A stretch of 64,000 nt of DNA, taken from assembly GCA_028281495.1 (NCBI GenBank), contig JANQJU010000023.1, positions 335,129 to 399,128 on the forward strand. Reading direction: 5' to 3'. The position numbers and the translations under genes are program-made. Below, piece after piece: positions 25,544 to 35,200 of this stretch (positions are counted from its first letter, which is position 1; each line of letters starts with the position of its first letter). Source of the stretch: SAR324 cluster bacterium. Its GTDB lineage: Bacteria > SAR324 > NAC60-12. The notes beneath the pieces were generated by a model. It saw only the letters and a program-made list of their open reading frames with translations. It had not been told where the DNA came from and did no database searches.

Positions 25544-26047
25544 ATGAAAGCGTATGACTACCAAGACTATCAAAATTACAGATTCAAGCGTTTCGAGCCT
25601 TTGAATTTTGAGAGCCACACCGTTTATCTTTCACAAACATTTGGGGCAGACAAAGAGAAACAATGGGTCCCTTACTATCATTTTAAAATAAAAAATAATG
25701 AGAGAGACCTGGGACACGTGAATTTTAGGGCAGGTTACTCCAAGCAAATCATGGAGTACGATGGACATATTGGTTATGAGATCTTACCCGCATATCGTGG
25801 CAATCATCTTTCGCTAAAAGCGACAAAAGCCTTATTACCCTTCATCTACAGTCTGGGGTTTCATTGCATTGTTTTGACCTGTGCTCCCCACAACATTGCT
25901 TCGATGAAAATCATTCAAAAGTTGGGAGCTGTGTTTCAGGAAACAAAATCGTTTCCTCATATAAACGCTCCTGAGGATAAGGAAAAAAATATTTACTTTT
26001 TAAACCTGATTAAGGTGCAGGGACAAACGTCGTCACAGGATGGTTGA
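25544..26047 (+). CDS. GNAT-family N-acetyltransferase
   Basis: This 167-residue single-domain acetyltransferase has the GNAT order. A beta-hairpin (LGHVNFRAGYS) is followed by GHIGYEILPAYRGNHLSLKATKAL, which carries the acetyl-CoA pyrophosphate loop, then IVLTCAPHNIASMKIIQKLGAVF, the typical beta5-helix4 segment. It is closest in pattern to the RimJ/L-like group that acetylates amino acids or protein termini; the substrate is unknown. A GGAAAG site lies just upstream of the ATG. The last 38 bases overlap the 3' end of the convergent cytochrome gene. Confidence 0.85.
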   Translation: MKAYDYQDYQNYRFKRFEPLNFESHTVYLSQTFGADKEKQWVPYYHFKIKNNERDLGHVNFRAGYSKQIMEYDGHIGYEILPAYRGNHLSLKATKALLPFIYSLGFHCIVLTCAPHNIASMKIIQKLGAVFQETKSFPHINAPEDKEKNIYFLNLIKVQGQTSSQDG

Positions 26048-26960
26048 CCGGTTGGAGAGAGCGTAAATAAGTATAGATCGCGCCTAAATCTTGTTCGGTC
26101 ATTCCTGCATACATCGTCCACGGCATGACGGTATTGAACGTGTTGGGAGATACCGGCTGGTTTTGGGCTTGCTCCGACGCAAATGATTTGAATTTTTGGA
26201 TGAATTGCTCACGACTCCAAGACCCGATGCCTGTTTCAGAATCCGGTGTGATGTTGGAGGAAAACACCGTCCCCCCCGAAGGCAACGGAAATTTGAAGCC
26301 CCCCGCAAAATCTAGGCCTTCGATTTTATCCCCACGTTGGGTCGGGGTGTGGCAGGCTTCGCAGGCCGCGATGGTCGTGAGATACTTTCCGTAACTCAAT
26401 TCATCATTCGGGTTTACAGTGGGAGTCGGGGTGGCAGGTCGAGGCATAGTGCGTACAATAATATTCAAGGGGAAATTGAGTTCCGTATCGGGCACCTCGT
26501 TTTGGAGGGGGGGAAGAGTCCTCAAGTACGCGACCACCGCGTGGGCATCTTCTTGAGTCATGGTGCCATACCAAGGGTAGGGCATGATGGGGAACTGGGC
26601 GCCATGTTCTTTGGAATAACCTTCCGTAATTGCCTGCACAAGCTCTCCATCGGTCCAAGAACGCATGCGTGTCGGAGTGATGTTTTTCGAATAGATATTT
26701 CCTGGAAGTCCTATAGCTTCGGTAAACGCTTCTCCTCCTTGACCTTCCGTACCGGGAACGATAGGAGCCGAAAAGAAGTCCCAATTGCGTGTGGAGTGGC
26801 AATCCATGCACACCGAAACATGATGCGACAAATACCTCCCGCGTTCCACTTGCTTTGGCGAGGAGTCGATTTGCACAGGCACCGGATCACCCACTTTAAG
26901 ACAACCCACCATCGTGATAAGCATTCCCCAAGCTGCTAAAAATTGGATCAGTGTTCGCAT
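26010..26960 (-). CDS. Di-haem c-type cytochrome lipoprotein
   Basis: The 316-residue protein begins with a lipoprotein signal (lipobox MVGC, Cys20) after an AGGGGGG ribosome binding site. Two haem c attachment sites are present: CMDCH (Cys51, Cys54, His55) and CEACH (Cys200, Cys203, His204). Candidate distal Met ligands lie in PIMPYPWYGTM and TVMPWTMYAGM, one per domain. The two halves are homologous-looking cytochrome c domains, as in the small c-subunits of membrane-bound dehydrogenases. No dehydrogenase gene is adjacent, so its redox partner is unknown. Synthesis needs the cytochrome c maturation system in the periplasm. It overlaps the convergent GNAT gene by 38 bp. Confidence 0.9.
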   Translation of the reverse strand: MRTLIQFLAAWGMLITMVGCLKVGDPVPVQIDSSPKQVERGRYLSHHVSVCMDCHSTRNWDFFSAPIVPGTEGQGGEAFTEAIGLPGNIYSKNITPTRMRSWTDGELVQAITEGYSKEHGAQFPIMPYPWYGTMTQEDAHAVVAYLRTLPPLQNEVPDTELNFPLNIIVRTMPRPATPTPTVNPNDELSYGKYLTTIAACEACHTPTQRGDKIEGLDFAGGFKFPLPSGGTVFSSNITPDSETGIGSWSREQFIQKFKSFASEQAQNQPVSPNTFNTVMPWTMYAGMTEQDLGAIYTYLRSLQPVNHPVTTFVPAP

Positions 26961-27061
26961 AACGCCCCCCTGGTGTGCGGTTCAGAAATGGTGATCTGAA
27001 GAAATTCCATCCAATGTTGAAACGATTGTATTTGACTAGACACCGCTACCTTATTTCTATT

Positions 27062-27772
27062 TTAGGTGATATCGCTTGAAGCACGTTTGGCAAACCATGC
27101 GTGAATAAGCCCTGCCTGAAAGAATTGTACGGGTGTGTCAAAGCCTCCAGACTCAATGATTGATGCAACCACTGTTGGTGGCAGAACCGCTACGTCCTTT
27201 GCATACATTGCTTTCATTCGGCTTAACCCTTCAGGAGAAACATCTGATGTTGACATCACTCTCTGCCATACACCAAGGAGTGCCTCATAGTTTTCTGAAT
27301 CCACCTCAAACGATAAATCTGAACTCACCAGCATCCCCTCTGGCTGAAGCCTATTAGCAATTTGCTGAAAAAACGCGGAGCGAGCTTCTTGTTCTAGAAT
27401 GAACTGAGACACGAGAAAGCATGTTGCCGCATCATGCATTTCCTCGACCTGCAGTGTGTCAAGATAACCTTCGTGAAAATAGCATCGAGAGGTAACTCCT
27501 TCTTCTTCAACTCTGCGGCGGCAGATATCGAGCATAGCCCCTGAGGGTTCTACCACAGTAAAGCGCCACTCAGGAAATCTTTTGGCTAAGTGGGTCAATT
27601 CTTTTCCTGTTCCCACGCCAACACAGAGAACCCGAGCTTCTGATGGTAACTCAGCAAAAATAGGCTCCAGAAGAAAGTACAGACCATTGCTGATTGGTGC
27701 CATCCTTGTCCACTGCTTATCATAGCTTGAGGCTTGCTGGTCAAAAATACGTTTAAGCTCGTCGTTGTTCAC
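27062..27772 (-). CDS. Class I SAM-dependent methyltransferase
   Basis: This 236-residue protein has a Rossmann-fold methyltransferase core. Motif I is VLCVGVGTGKE, the acidic end of beta2 is VVEPSGAMLDICRRR, and there is a post-motif ATCFLVSQFILEQEARSAFF. The N-terminus (FDQQASSYDKQW) is the usual leader of the UbiE/BioC-like group. The start is a GTG at 27772 with AGAGGAAA upstream. The substrate (small molecule or lipid) cannot be inferred. The gene is monocistronic by context. Confidence 0.88.
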   Translation of the reverse strand: MNNDELKRIFDQQASSYDKQWTRMAPISNGLYFLLEPIFAELPSEARVLCVGVGTGKELTHLAKRFPEWRFTVVEPSGAMLDICRRRVEEEGVTSRCYFHEGYLDTLQVEEMHDAATCFLVSQFILEQEARSAFFQQIANRLQPEGMLVSSDLSFEVDSENYEALLGVWQRVMSTSDVSPEGLSRMKAMYAKDVAVLPPTVVASIIESGGFDTPVQFFQAGLIHAWFAKRASSDIT

Positions 27773-27877
27773 TGTATTTCCTCTTTCACCATCTATTCAG
27801 AAATGTGATTTTTAATTTAGAACTTTTAGGGGCTTCCGATGTCCTTTTGGCTCAGGCACCCATTGGAACAAAGGCAT

Positions 27878-28345
27878 TTATGAGTTGTCAGCCAGGAGTG
27901 TCGGCCAATTTTTATTCCCTTTTTGGATATTGCCAGGAATATCCTGAGACCAGGTTCTTTGCACGCCTTTGCTATAATTGAGATACAACTTGTTTTCGTG
28001 GATGTGCCACGCCTCAGGATCGATGCTGGCCGTATATCCTTGACTGACGGCCCAGGCGCAGTACCCTCCATATTGAGGGGCATATTTCTCTGGGGATTGG
28101 ATAAAATCTTCCCGATTTTGCTGAGAGGCAAAATACCATGTGGCTCCTTTCCATTCATAGACAAACTGTTTCTCCCCCTCCGTGGCTTTGCGTTCTTTGA
28201 AATAAGCCACGGGATCATATCCCCGAATCGCTTGTCCTAGAAAATTCGAGAAAATAGGCTCCAACCCAAATGCAGGGCTAGCCTGGAAAACAAAAACGAA
28301 GAGTAAGCTCAACAAAAAATAATTGAAGCGATATGGTGTTTTCAT
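27878..28345 (-). CDS. Exported YHS-domain protein
   Basis: This 155-residue protein starts with a signal peptide (YFLLSLLFVFVFQASPAFG, cleavage before LEP). It continues into a YHS-type domain: AIRGYDPVAYF, then YEWKGATWYFASQQNREDF and PEKYAPQYGGYCAWAVSQGY, followed by WHIHENKLYLNYSKGVQ. This is the long periplasmic form widespread in proteobacteria. YHS domains are often associated with metal binding or transport, but the role of this form is not known. AAAGGA precedes the ATG. Confidence 0.9.
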   Translation of the reverse strand: MKTPYRFNYFLLSLLFVFVFQASPAFGLEPIFSNFLGQAIRGYDPVAYFKERKATEGEKQFVYEWKGATWYFASQQNREDFIQSPEKYAPQYGGYCAWAVSQGYTASIDPEAWHIHENKLYLNYSKGVQRTWSQDIPGNIQKGNKNWPTLLADNS

Positions 28346-29111
28346 AATGTCCTTTCATGAGTGGTATCGAGAACTCTAAAAATTTATTTATCAGTAAAAC
28401 TCTTTAGAAGCTTGTCCTAAACCTAAGGTCATAACTGAAAAGTTGGTGTCCACCCGAACGGGAATCTTACGAGTGAGCCACATCTGGGCATTTTGTCTTG
28501 GTTTCTTGTGCCGTAGCCCCTCTTGAATCTGAGTTTGTTCAGCGAAACCTGCCTATTACACAAAAAAGTACAACAAACGTGTCCCTTCGGCTAGTAATCG
28601 TGCTTTTCGTTTGGAAAGAGATCGGTCGATGAGAGAGAACTTGAGATGTATTGATATCATCATGGTTTACATTTTAGAAGTTGGAAACCCTCTTACTCTA
28701 AAGCAATGAAGTCTTTAGAAACAAAGACAGTAACCAAAGAAAACATGATCTATTGTGTTGTGAAGTGAATTTGATTTTTGATCAAATGACGCAATTCTAT
28801 CAAAAAGACTAAGATTGGAGAGTTTGAAAAGTCGATCAAATAAAAGGCAGGCTTTGGAAAGCAATGGAACGAAGGAAGATGATTCAAATTAATTATTATA
28901 TTCTTGTTATCAGTCTATTTTTAGAAATAGATTTGACATGGATGGAATTAAACTGAATCAAATCACTATAAAAATTATATTTTTAATTAAGCAACTATTT
29001 AGAAAGTTATCATTTAATAAAAAATGATATTAAACAAAGTTTGCATGATTTTGTATTAAAGCACGAAATTTAAATTTATAGTTTTAATAGGCAAGAAAAT
29101 TTAAAAAAATA
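28346..29111. other. AT-rich gene-free stretch
   Basis: No open frame of credible length or composition lies here. AT content rises sharply after about 28,700 and stays high to about 30,000, enclosing the small secreted-protein gene. Short AT-rich palindromes occur (for example ATCATTT...AAATGAT near 29,019). The promoter of the YHS gene should lie just right of 28,345 on the minus strand. I see no RNA gene. Confidence 0.5.
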
Positions 29112-29154
29112 TGTGAAAACACTTACTTGGAAATTTAAAGTAAGTGTTTTCACA
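29112..29154 (-). terminator. Strong intrinsic terminator of the small secreted-protein gene
   Basis: A perfect 17-bp stem (29112-29128 paired with 29138-29154, TGTGAAAACACTTACTT arm) with a nine-base loop lies 19 bases after the stop codon of the minus-strand gene. On the minus strand it is followed by a run of seven T. Confidence 0.85.
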
Positions 29155-29173
29155 ATTTGATTATAATAATTTA

Positions 29174-29569
29174 TCAATAATGTTTATCATACATAGTAAT
29201 TTCGGTGATTTTACAGAAATTATTGCTGGTATAGGTTGTGCCAGTATCTACGTAAATCAAAACTTTCTTGTTATGCAGTAAGGCTTCTTTAGCAACTGCC
29301 ACTAATTCATCGCGAGATCCATCACTGGGGGCGATTGCACCACCACCAGCAAAGCAACTGCCTGCTCCCCAAGCACTAGTATCCGAAATACCTACTAAGA
29401 CTAGATTATTGTAAGTGCCGTAGTTTGGGCGTGAAGAGGAGTTTGCGCCAACAGAGGTGATATAAACTCCATTTTTTGCTGGTTCGGCTGCAAACGCGGA
29501 TTGGCCCAACCCTGCAATCATTAAACCTGTAACACCCATGACTACTGCTTTTTTTATTGATTTCAACAT
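29174..29569 (-). CDS. Small secreted protein, possible toxin-B-subunit-like fold (131 aa)
   Basis: The gene has a GAGG ribosome binding site, a clean signal peptide (cleavage after QSAFA) and its own strong terminator, so it is a real, singly transcribed gene. The mature part is about 105 residues with two cysteines (SCFAGGG and FCKITEI) that can form one disulphide. The pattern of short beta strands NGVYITSVG, LVLVGIS, KKVLIYVDTGT and the closing C-K-I-T-E-I-T-M-Y recalls the small OB-like B subunits of AB5 toxins such as SubB. That resemblance is by eye and weak; a generic secreted protein of unknown function is the safe call. The DNA is markedly more AT-rich than the neighbours, which suggests transfer. 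Confidence 0.8.
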   Translation of the reverse strand: MLKSIKKAVVMGVTGLMIAGLGQSAFAAEPAKNGVYITSVGANSSSRPNYGTYNNLVLVGISDTSAWGAGSCFAGGGAIAPSDGSRDELVAVAKEALLHNKKVLIYVDTGTTYTSNNFCKITEITMYDKHY

Positions 29570-29615
29570 AAATACCTCAATAAATAATTAGATTTAGAAA
29601 TTTATACATACAGAA

Positions 29616-29645
29616 AAAATCTCTGTATATAAACTGAGAGATTTT
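29616..29645. promoter_or_regulatory. Palindrome upstream of the small secreted-protein gene
   Basis: A 9-bp perfect inverted repeat (AAAATCTCT / AGAGATTTT) flanks a TATATA-containing centre, 47 bases before the start codon. It could be an operator over the minus-10 region or a leader hairpin. Confidence 0.45.
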
Positions 29646-29649
29646 AAAG

Positions 29650-30430
29650 TATCATTACTTTTTCCTCAGTAATTAAACTAAAAATCGGACATTTTGAATG
29701 CCTTTTATTTTACATAAAACATAGGCATGAAAAATTAATTTCGAATTATCTGATGTCTGAAAAAATAAATGACACAGCCTAATTAGAAACCGTTTTAATG
29801 AATTTTGATTTCATCAAGTCCGAGTAATTATATAGACAACAGTTAATTCATTTCTTCGATTTTTTTCCAAAATTAAATTTTTTTTATGAATTATGATTCA
29901 TAAGATAGCCTGTCATTGTAAGCTCGAACTTAGTGTGATCTCTTTGAAATCAATGGTCCTTTGCGGAATGGGGATAACCCGATTGGGAGAAGGCGGGTAA
30001 TAAATAGAGTGGTAGTGTTCTATCAAAGCAGTGGTTGGCTTGAACTTGAAATACGGGATAAATTGTACGCTGTGATGATTCACTTGTTGGTTTGGAATTT
30101 TCACGATCCCTCACCATTCATTAGGAATTGTAAACCTATCTTTCAATTTTATGATGTGGAAAAGAATAGGCCCTTAAAATGTATTGGCAACGAGGAGCCT
30201 ACACCGTTAAACGGATCGCCACTTTAAGAGGAAGAGAGAAGGAATATTTTTGTAGGTTGTCCACACTGGAGAAAAATATTATTGGCCTACTAAGACAGTT
30301 ATCGAACGCGTGATCGAGTATATGCTTGGTGAGAAAGAGCGATAAACTTGGCTATCGAACTTGGATACTGACATAATCTAAATTCTTTCTCTCACAGCAA
30401 ACTAATTGAGAACATAGCATTCCCTGATCC
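29650..30430. other. AT-rich gene-free stretch before the ATPase gene
   Basis: Only short frames without ribosome binding sites or recognisable content occur. Composition shifts back to the local average after about 29,940, so the AT-rich island seems to end there. No repeat array, RNA gene or integrase fragment is recognisable. Confidence 0.45.
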
Positions 30431-30453
30431 GTATGGATGGTTTTGGAGCAACT

Positions 30454-32016
30454 ATGCAAAAAGAATTCAACACGACGGGCCCTTGTCTTCCAAACGAACA
30501 TTATATGTTGCCCGCGCAAAGTCGTTGTCCAAGTGCAATGAGGCTGATTGAGCGAAAAAAATATTTCGTAATCCACGCGGCAAGGCAAACGGGAAAAACT
30601 ACGATGCTGCTAGATATGGCCAATCAGATCAATTCGTCTGGAGACTACTATGGGCTGTATTGTACCCTCGAAGCCCTGCAAGACATTCATGATGCCAAAG
30701 AAGGAATCCCCATTGTTATCCAGCAACTGCAATATTGTATTGAATTCAACCCTGTCCTTAGTCAGTTCCCGTTTGCTTCAGACCTCGATTCTTCCCAATA
30801 TGGAAATCTGGTGAATCGGTCTTTGGCCCGTTTTTGCCAATTGTTGGACAAACCCTTAGTGATTCTATTCGATGAAGTCGATTGCTTATCGAACCAAACC
30901 CTGATTTCGTTTTTAAGGCAACTACGAACTGGCTACGTCAACCGTGGAACCATTCCTTTTATGCATTCCGTCGCTTTGGTTGGAATGAGAAACGTCCGAG
31001 ACTTCAAAGCAAAAATCCGAGAAGAGCAAGATACCTTAGGAAGTGCTAGCCCATTCAATATTATTGCAGAAGCATTGACGATTCGGAACTTCACACACCA
31101 AGAGGTAGCCGATTTGTGCGATCAGCATACTCAAGAGACCGGACAAGTCTTTCCTGCTGATGTGATTGAATCGGTATTTGAAAATACTCAGGGACAACCT
31201 TGGTTGGTCAACGCCATTGCACATCAAATCGTCGAAAAAACTCAAACCAACGAATTATCGACTCCTATTGCCCTAGATCACGTTGACCGAGCCATTCAAG
31301 CCTTAATCAAACGCCGCGATACTCATATCGACAGTCTCTTAGAACGCTTGAAAGAAACCCGTGTGCAAAAGATTGTCGAACCCCTGATTTTGGGTGAACA
31401 ACGCGAATATGATTCATTGCATGATGACTACCGCTATGTGTTGGATTTGGGGTTGCTTGCCGAGAGGAATAAAAAGCTTGTTCCAGCCAATCCCATCTAT
31501 ACGGAAGTGATTCTGTGGGTACTCACTCATCAAGCACAAACCAAACTAGACGATGCCGATTTTCCTCCGGAAGCTCCCGCTTATTTGGTGGATGGACGTT
31601 TGGACATGAAGCACCTGCTCAATGATTTTCAGGAATTTTGGCGGGAGAACAGTGAGATTTGGATCGAACGGTATTGGTACAAAGAGGCAGCTCCGCATCT
31701 GATCCTACAAGCATTTTTACAACGGGTGATTAACTCAGGGGGAGCCATCATTCGAGAAATGGCATCCGGCACACAGCGGCTCGATTTATGCGTAATATTT
31801 GACAATCAACGCTATCCCCTGGAACTCAAATTGCGCTACTCCGATAAAACTTACAACGAGGGAAAACATCAGCTTGTGGGATATATGGACCGATTGGGTT
31901 GCGAAGAAGGTTGGTTGATCGTGTTTGATCGACGACCGGAAATCGACTGGAAACAAAAATTGTTTTGGCAAACCGAATCGATCCGCAGCCACTTGATACA
32001 TATTGTGGGGTGTTAA
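30454..32016 (+). CDS. AAA-like ATPase with C-terminal PD-(D/E)XK nuclease-like domain
   Basis: The protein has 520 residues from the ATG at 30454, chosen because GGAG precedes it; an ATG 21 bases earlier lacks a site. The N-terminus FNTTGPCLPNEHYMLP is typical of a family of AAA-like ATPases found in multiple copies in some bacteria. Walker A is ARQTGKTT (Lys48) and Walker B is VILFDEVDCL. A winged-helix-like middle region follows. The C-terminal domain has the nuclease-fold pattern Asp444 (RLDLCVI), Glu457 and Lys459 (LELKL). This is the D-x12-E-x-K spacing of PD-(D/E)XK enzymes. The family's biological role is unsettled; defence or mobile-element control has been proposed for related STAND/AAA-nuclease proteins. 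It lies directly upstream of the SpvB-RHS gene on the same strand. Confidence 0.87.
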   Translation: MQKEFNTTGPCLPNEHYMLPAQSRCPSAMRLIERKKYFVIHAARQTGKTTMLLDMANQINSSGDYYGLYCTLEALQDIHDAKEGIPIVIQQLQYCIEFNPVLSQFPFASDLDSSQYGNLVNRSLARFCQLLDKPLVILFDEVDCLSNQTLISFLRQLRTGYVNRGTIPFMHSVALVGMRNVRDFKAKIREEQDTLGSASPFNIIAEALTIRNFTHQEVADLCDQHTQETGQVFPADVIESVFENTQGQPWLVNAIAHQIVEKTQTNELSTPIALDHVDRAIQALIKRRDTHIDSLLERLKETRVQKIVEPLILGEQREYDSLHDDYRYVLDLGLLAERNKKLVPANPIYTEVILWVLTHQAQTKLDDADFPPEAPAYLVDGRLDMKHLLNDFQEFWRENSEIWIERYWYKEAAPHLILQAFLQRVINSGGAIIREMASGTQRLDLCVIFDNQRYPLELKLRYSDKTYNEGKHQLVGYMDRLGCEEGWLIVFDRRPEIDWKQKLFWQTESIRSHLIHIVGC

Positions 32017-32062
32017 GAAAACGCCCTTTTCAGATCGTTATTAACAGCTTGGGGCAACTTCT

Positions 32063-32102
32063 GACGATATGGGACGATATGGGACGACTTGGGACGAGTC
32101 GC
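32063..32102. repeat. 10-bp tandem repeat, four units (GACGATATGG)
   Basis: Units at 32063-32072 and 32073-32082 are identical, and those at 32083-32092 and 32093-32102 are variants. The 10-bp period is close to one helical turn. It lies between the ATPase stop and the SpvB-RHS start, about 150 bp before the latter. Confidence 0.85.
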
Positions 32103-32249
32103 TCCATTTTCATAACTGAATTAAGAGAGTAAGACAGGTTTGAACCCCTCACGGAGAATTAAGAATTTTCCGTCATCATTCGTCATTTCTTACGGCGAAG
32201 AGATAGGGTGGTTCAAAACCCTCAACTCTTTATTAATCAGGAGAACCCT

Positions 32250-35200
32250 ATGAAAAAATTTAAGAAAAAGTATCTACCGTTTTTCAAAAAACTGATGGTG
32301 ATGCTAATCATTCAAACATTTCTGTATGCCACGGTTCCTTTACCCGTTGGTGCTAATCCCAACGTAGCAGATTTTCCAAATTCTCCCACTCAGATGTCGG
32401 GATTCCCAAACTATCAATCCGATCCCAGTGACGGCTTACAAACCATCTCGCCTGCTGAAAATATTCTAGAACTGGAAGGCTTGGATTCCAATTCGTTTGG
32501 ATCGGCTCAATTTAGTCTCCCGTTGATTCTTCCACCTGGAAGGCAGGAAATGATGCCTCCCCTTTCGATCAACTACGGTTCGGACAGTGAAAACGGATGG
32601 CTAGGAGTCGATTTTAGCATCACCATTCCTATGGTAACGATTGATACTCGATTTGGCGTTCCCAGTTATGACGGGCAAGATCGATATCTATTGAACGGAA
32701 GCCAATTGATCGAAGTGGATACGATTGGCGACACCACAACCTATCGAGAACGGGTGGAAGGTGCCTTCCAACGGATCGAACGCATTGGCACCAACCCTTC
32801 CAATTACCGCTTCGAAATCACCGATAAACTCGGAATCAAAAGCATCTATGGAGTCAACTCGGCCGTCTTGCGTAGCTATCGAAATATCAATGGAACGCAG
32901 CCGATCTACATGTGGTATTTGAGTCAAACGGTCGACCCCAATGGAAACACGATCCGCTATGAATACACGGTAGATACCAATACCACTGGCGTGGGAGAAG
33001 ACTGGCGAATGCTGTACCTCAGCACGATTCGCTACACTGGGCACACCAGCGGCGAGATGGGCAATTACACCGTGCATTTCCTCAACGACCCCCAAGTACG
33101 TCAAGATATCATTAGTGACGCGAGGGGGCGGTTCCAAATGAAAACCCGCTTTCGCCTTCAAGAAATCCAGATCAAATACAAAAACGATCTGATTCGAAAA
33201 TACCGGTTGGATTACATCTACGGGGATTTCGGCAAGTCAAAGATTTCAAGCATCCGAGAACTCGATGCTGCTGGAAACGAATTCTACGCCTATTCCTTCG
33301 ACTATTACCGAATGCCTACCAAAAATGGTGGTTTTGATGGATTTCAATCCGTTGAAAAATGGAACAATGCTGAACGGAACATCAGTGAAAATCAAACCTT
33401 CAGTGGAGGGGCAGAGATCTTTGCGGGAGTGGGTCCGAGCGGCAATGGAGAAAACTCGATTGGAGCCGGAATCAATTTTCAGTACGAACGCGGTAATGAC
33501 TTGGCCACCTTTTTGGATATCGATGGCGATGGCCTACCCGATCAGATTTTTCAAGATAGTGCTGGCTCTCCCATCGGCTATCGTTTGAACACGGGAAGCA
33601 GCTTCTCTCCCTTCCAAAACTTGACGTCTTTGGGGGGCCAAATGAATTCCGATGAACAATTTGATATCGGATTCAAATTCAGTGTGGGGTTGGCTGCTTT
33701 GCAAGCGAACATTGGGGGAAACTTCAGTTTCAACAAAGGGTTGACCTCTTTGGAAGACATCAATGGCGACGGCTTTATTGATTTCATCCCTGGTGCTGGG
33801 GATTCGGTATTTAAACAAGGCAGTGGTTTAGGGGGGTTTGTGTCCACTCCTTGGACCATTCCTGGTGGTGCGTTGAATTTGGATCTCGATATGGGGATCA
33901 GCGACCTCGAAGAAATGGAAGACTTGGAAGCCGCGTATCACCCATTAGATGCCGTTCGCAAATGGAAACCGTATCACGCCGGCACGATTTTGCTGACCAG
34001 CGAGATCGAAAAAACCGACAACGGGGATGGCATCAGCGACGGTGTCGAAGTGAATTTGTACAAAGAGGCGCAGAGTCTCTTCACCAATCCAGTTGTCTTG
34101 AACGAAGGAGCACAAACGACCCATTCCTTTCAGGAATCCATTGAAATCACACTCGATGAGGCAATTTATTTTCAAGTGAATGCCGTGGACGGCATCAATA
34201 ATGACACCATTGTGTGGGATGCCGAAATTACGTACACGGCGATTCAGTTTCATGACGACATGGAGGGATATTTTCTATCGAGTCAACCCTACCCATACAA
34301 TGGAAACACATATCCGGTATTTCAAGAAGGGAATCGATTTTATATCGAAGTCTCCCATGGCACCCAATCCTTCCGAGTGTACTCCGACACATCCTATCCG
34401 GTCACACAAGCCCCGTATGCGCCTGGAATTCAGGAAGCGGTTGTGATCGATGCGACGACCGAAAACACAGGCAATCAGATCAAAACCAGTTTCATTCTCT
34501 TAGACGACTTCGACACCAACGGAGATCTCATCAGTGTGCGTCAGTATCTGCATGTTTTTGATGCGGCAACAGATTTCAATGTGACGGATATTCGAGATGC
34601 TGCTGGACTCACTGACGAGTTTTTTGGTGGGGGGGTTTACAACTGGTATTACGGAGAATGGAACGGTGCCTTAAGTTGGGACCCGACCTTGATCGGGGCC
34701 GAACCTGAAAATGAAGACGACCCCATTCCCTTTGTTTCCATGTCTGCTCTTGAAGCAAATGATGCTCAAAATCCGACGGGAGAAGACCTCTGGAAAGGGA
34801 CCGAAACCTCGTACAAGGATCGTTCGGTGGATTCCAATGGTGATGTCGTGGAGGTACAAAAGTTCTTTGCAAGCTTGGTTTCTTTTGGAGAAATGACTCC
34901 TTCCAAAAAAGGGGGGGATGCGACTGAGAATATCCCTACTGGAGAAATTTCCATTCAAGCGGGCGGCATTTCTGTGCTGCCCAAAAGCTTCAACTATTCG
35001 ATCAATGCCGGTGGAGGGGTTGCTGGAATTCCAGCACCGACGATCAACTTCAGCAAATCCAAAACCTATGTCGAACTGATCGACATGAATGGAGACCAAT
35101 ACCCCGACCAACTGCTTTCGAGTGTGGACAATGGCACGATGACCGCCATTCAAAATGTAGGCGGCACAGGTTACGGAAAAACGGCGGTTTATGAAGGGTT

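Noticed and set aside
29961..30227. An 88-codon plus-strand frame in the gap before the ATPase
   Set aside because: No ribosome binding site, atypical composition, and a competing frame on the other strand. No recognisable motif.
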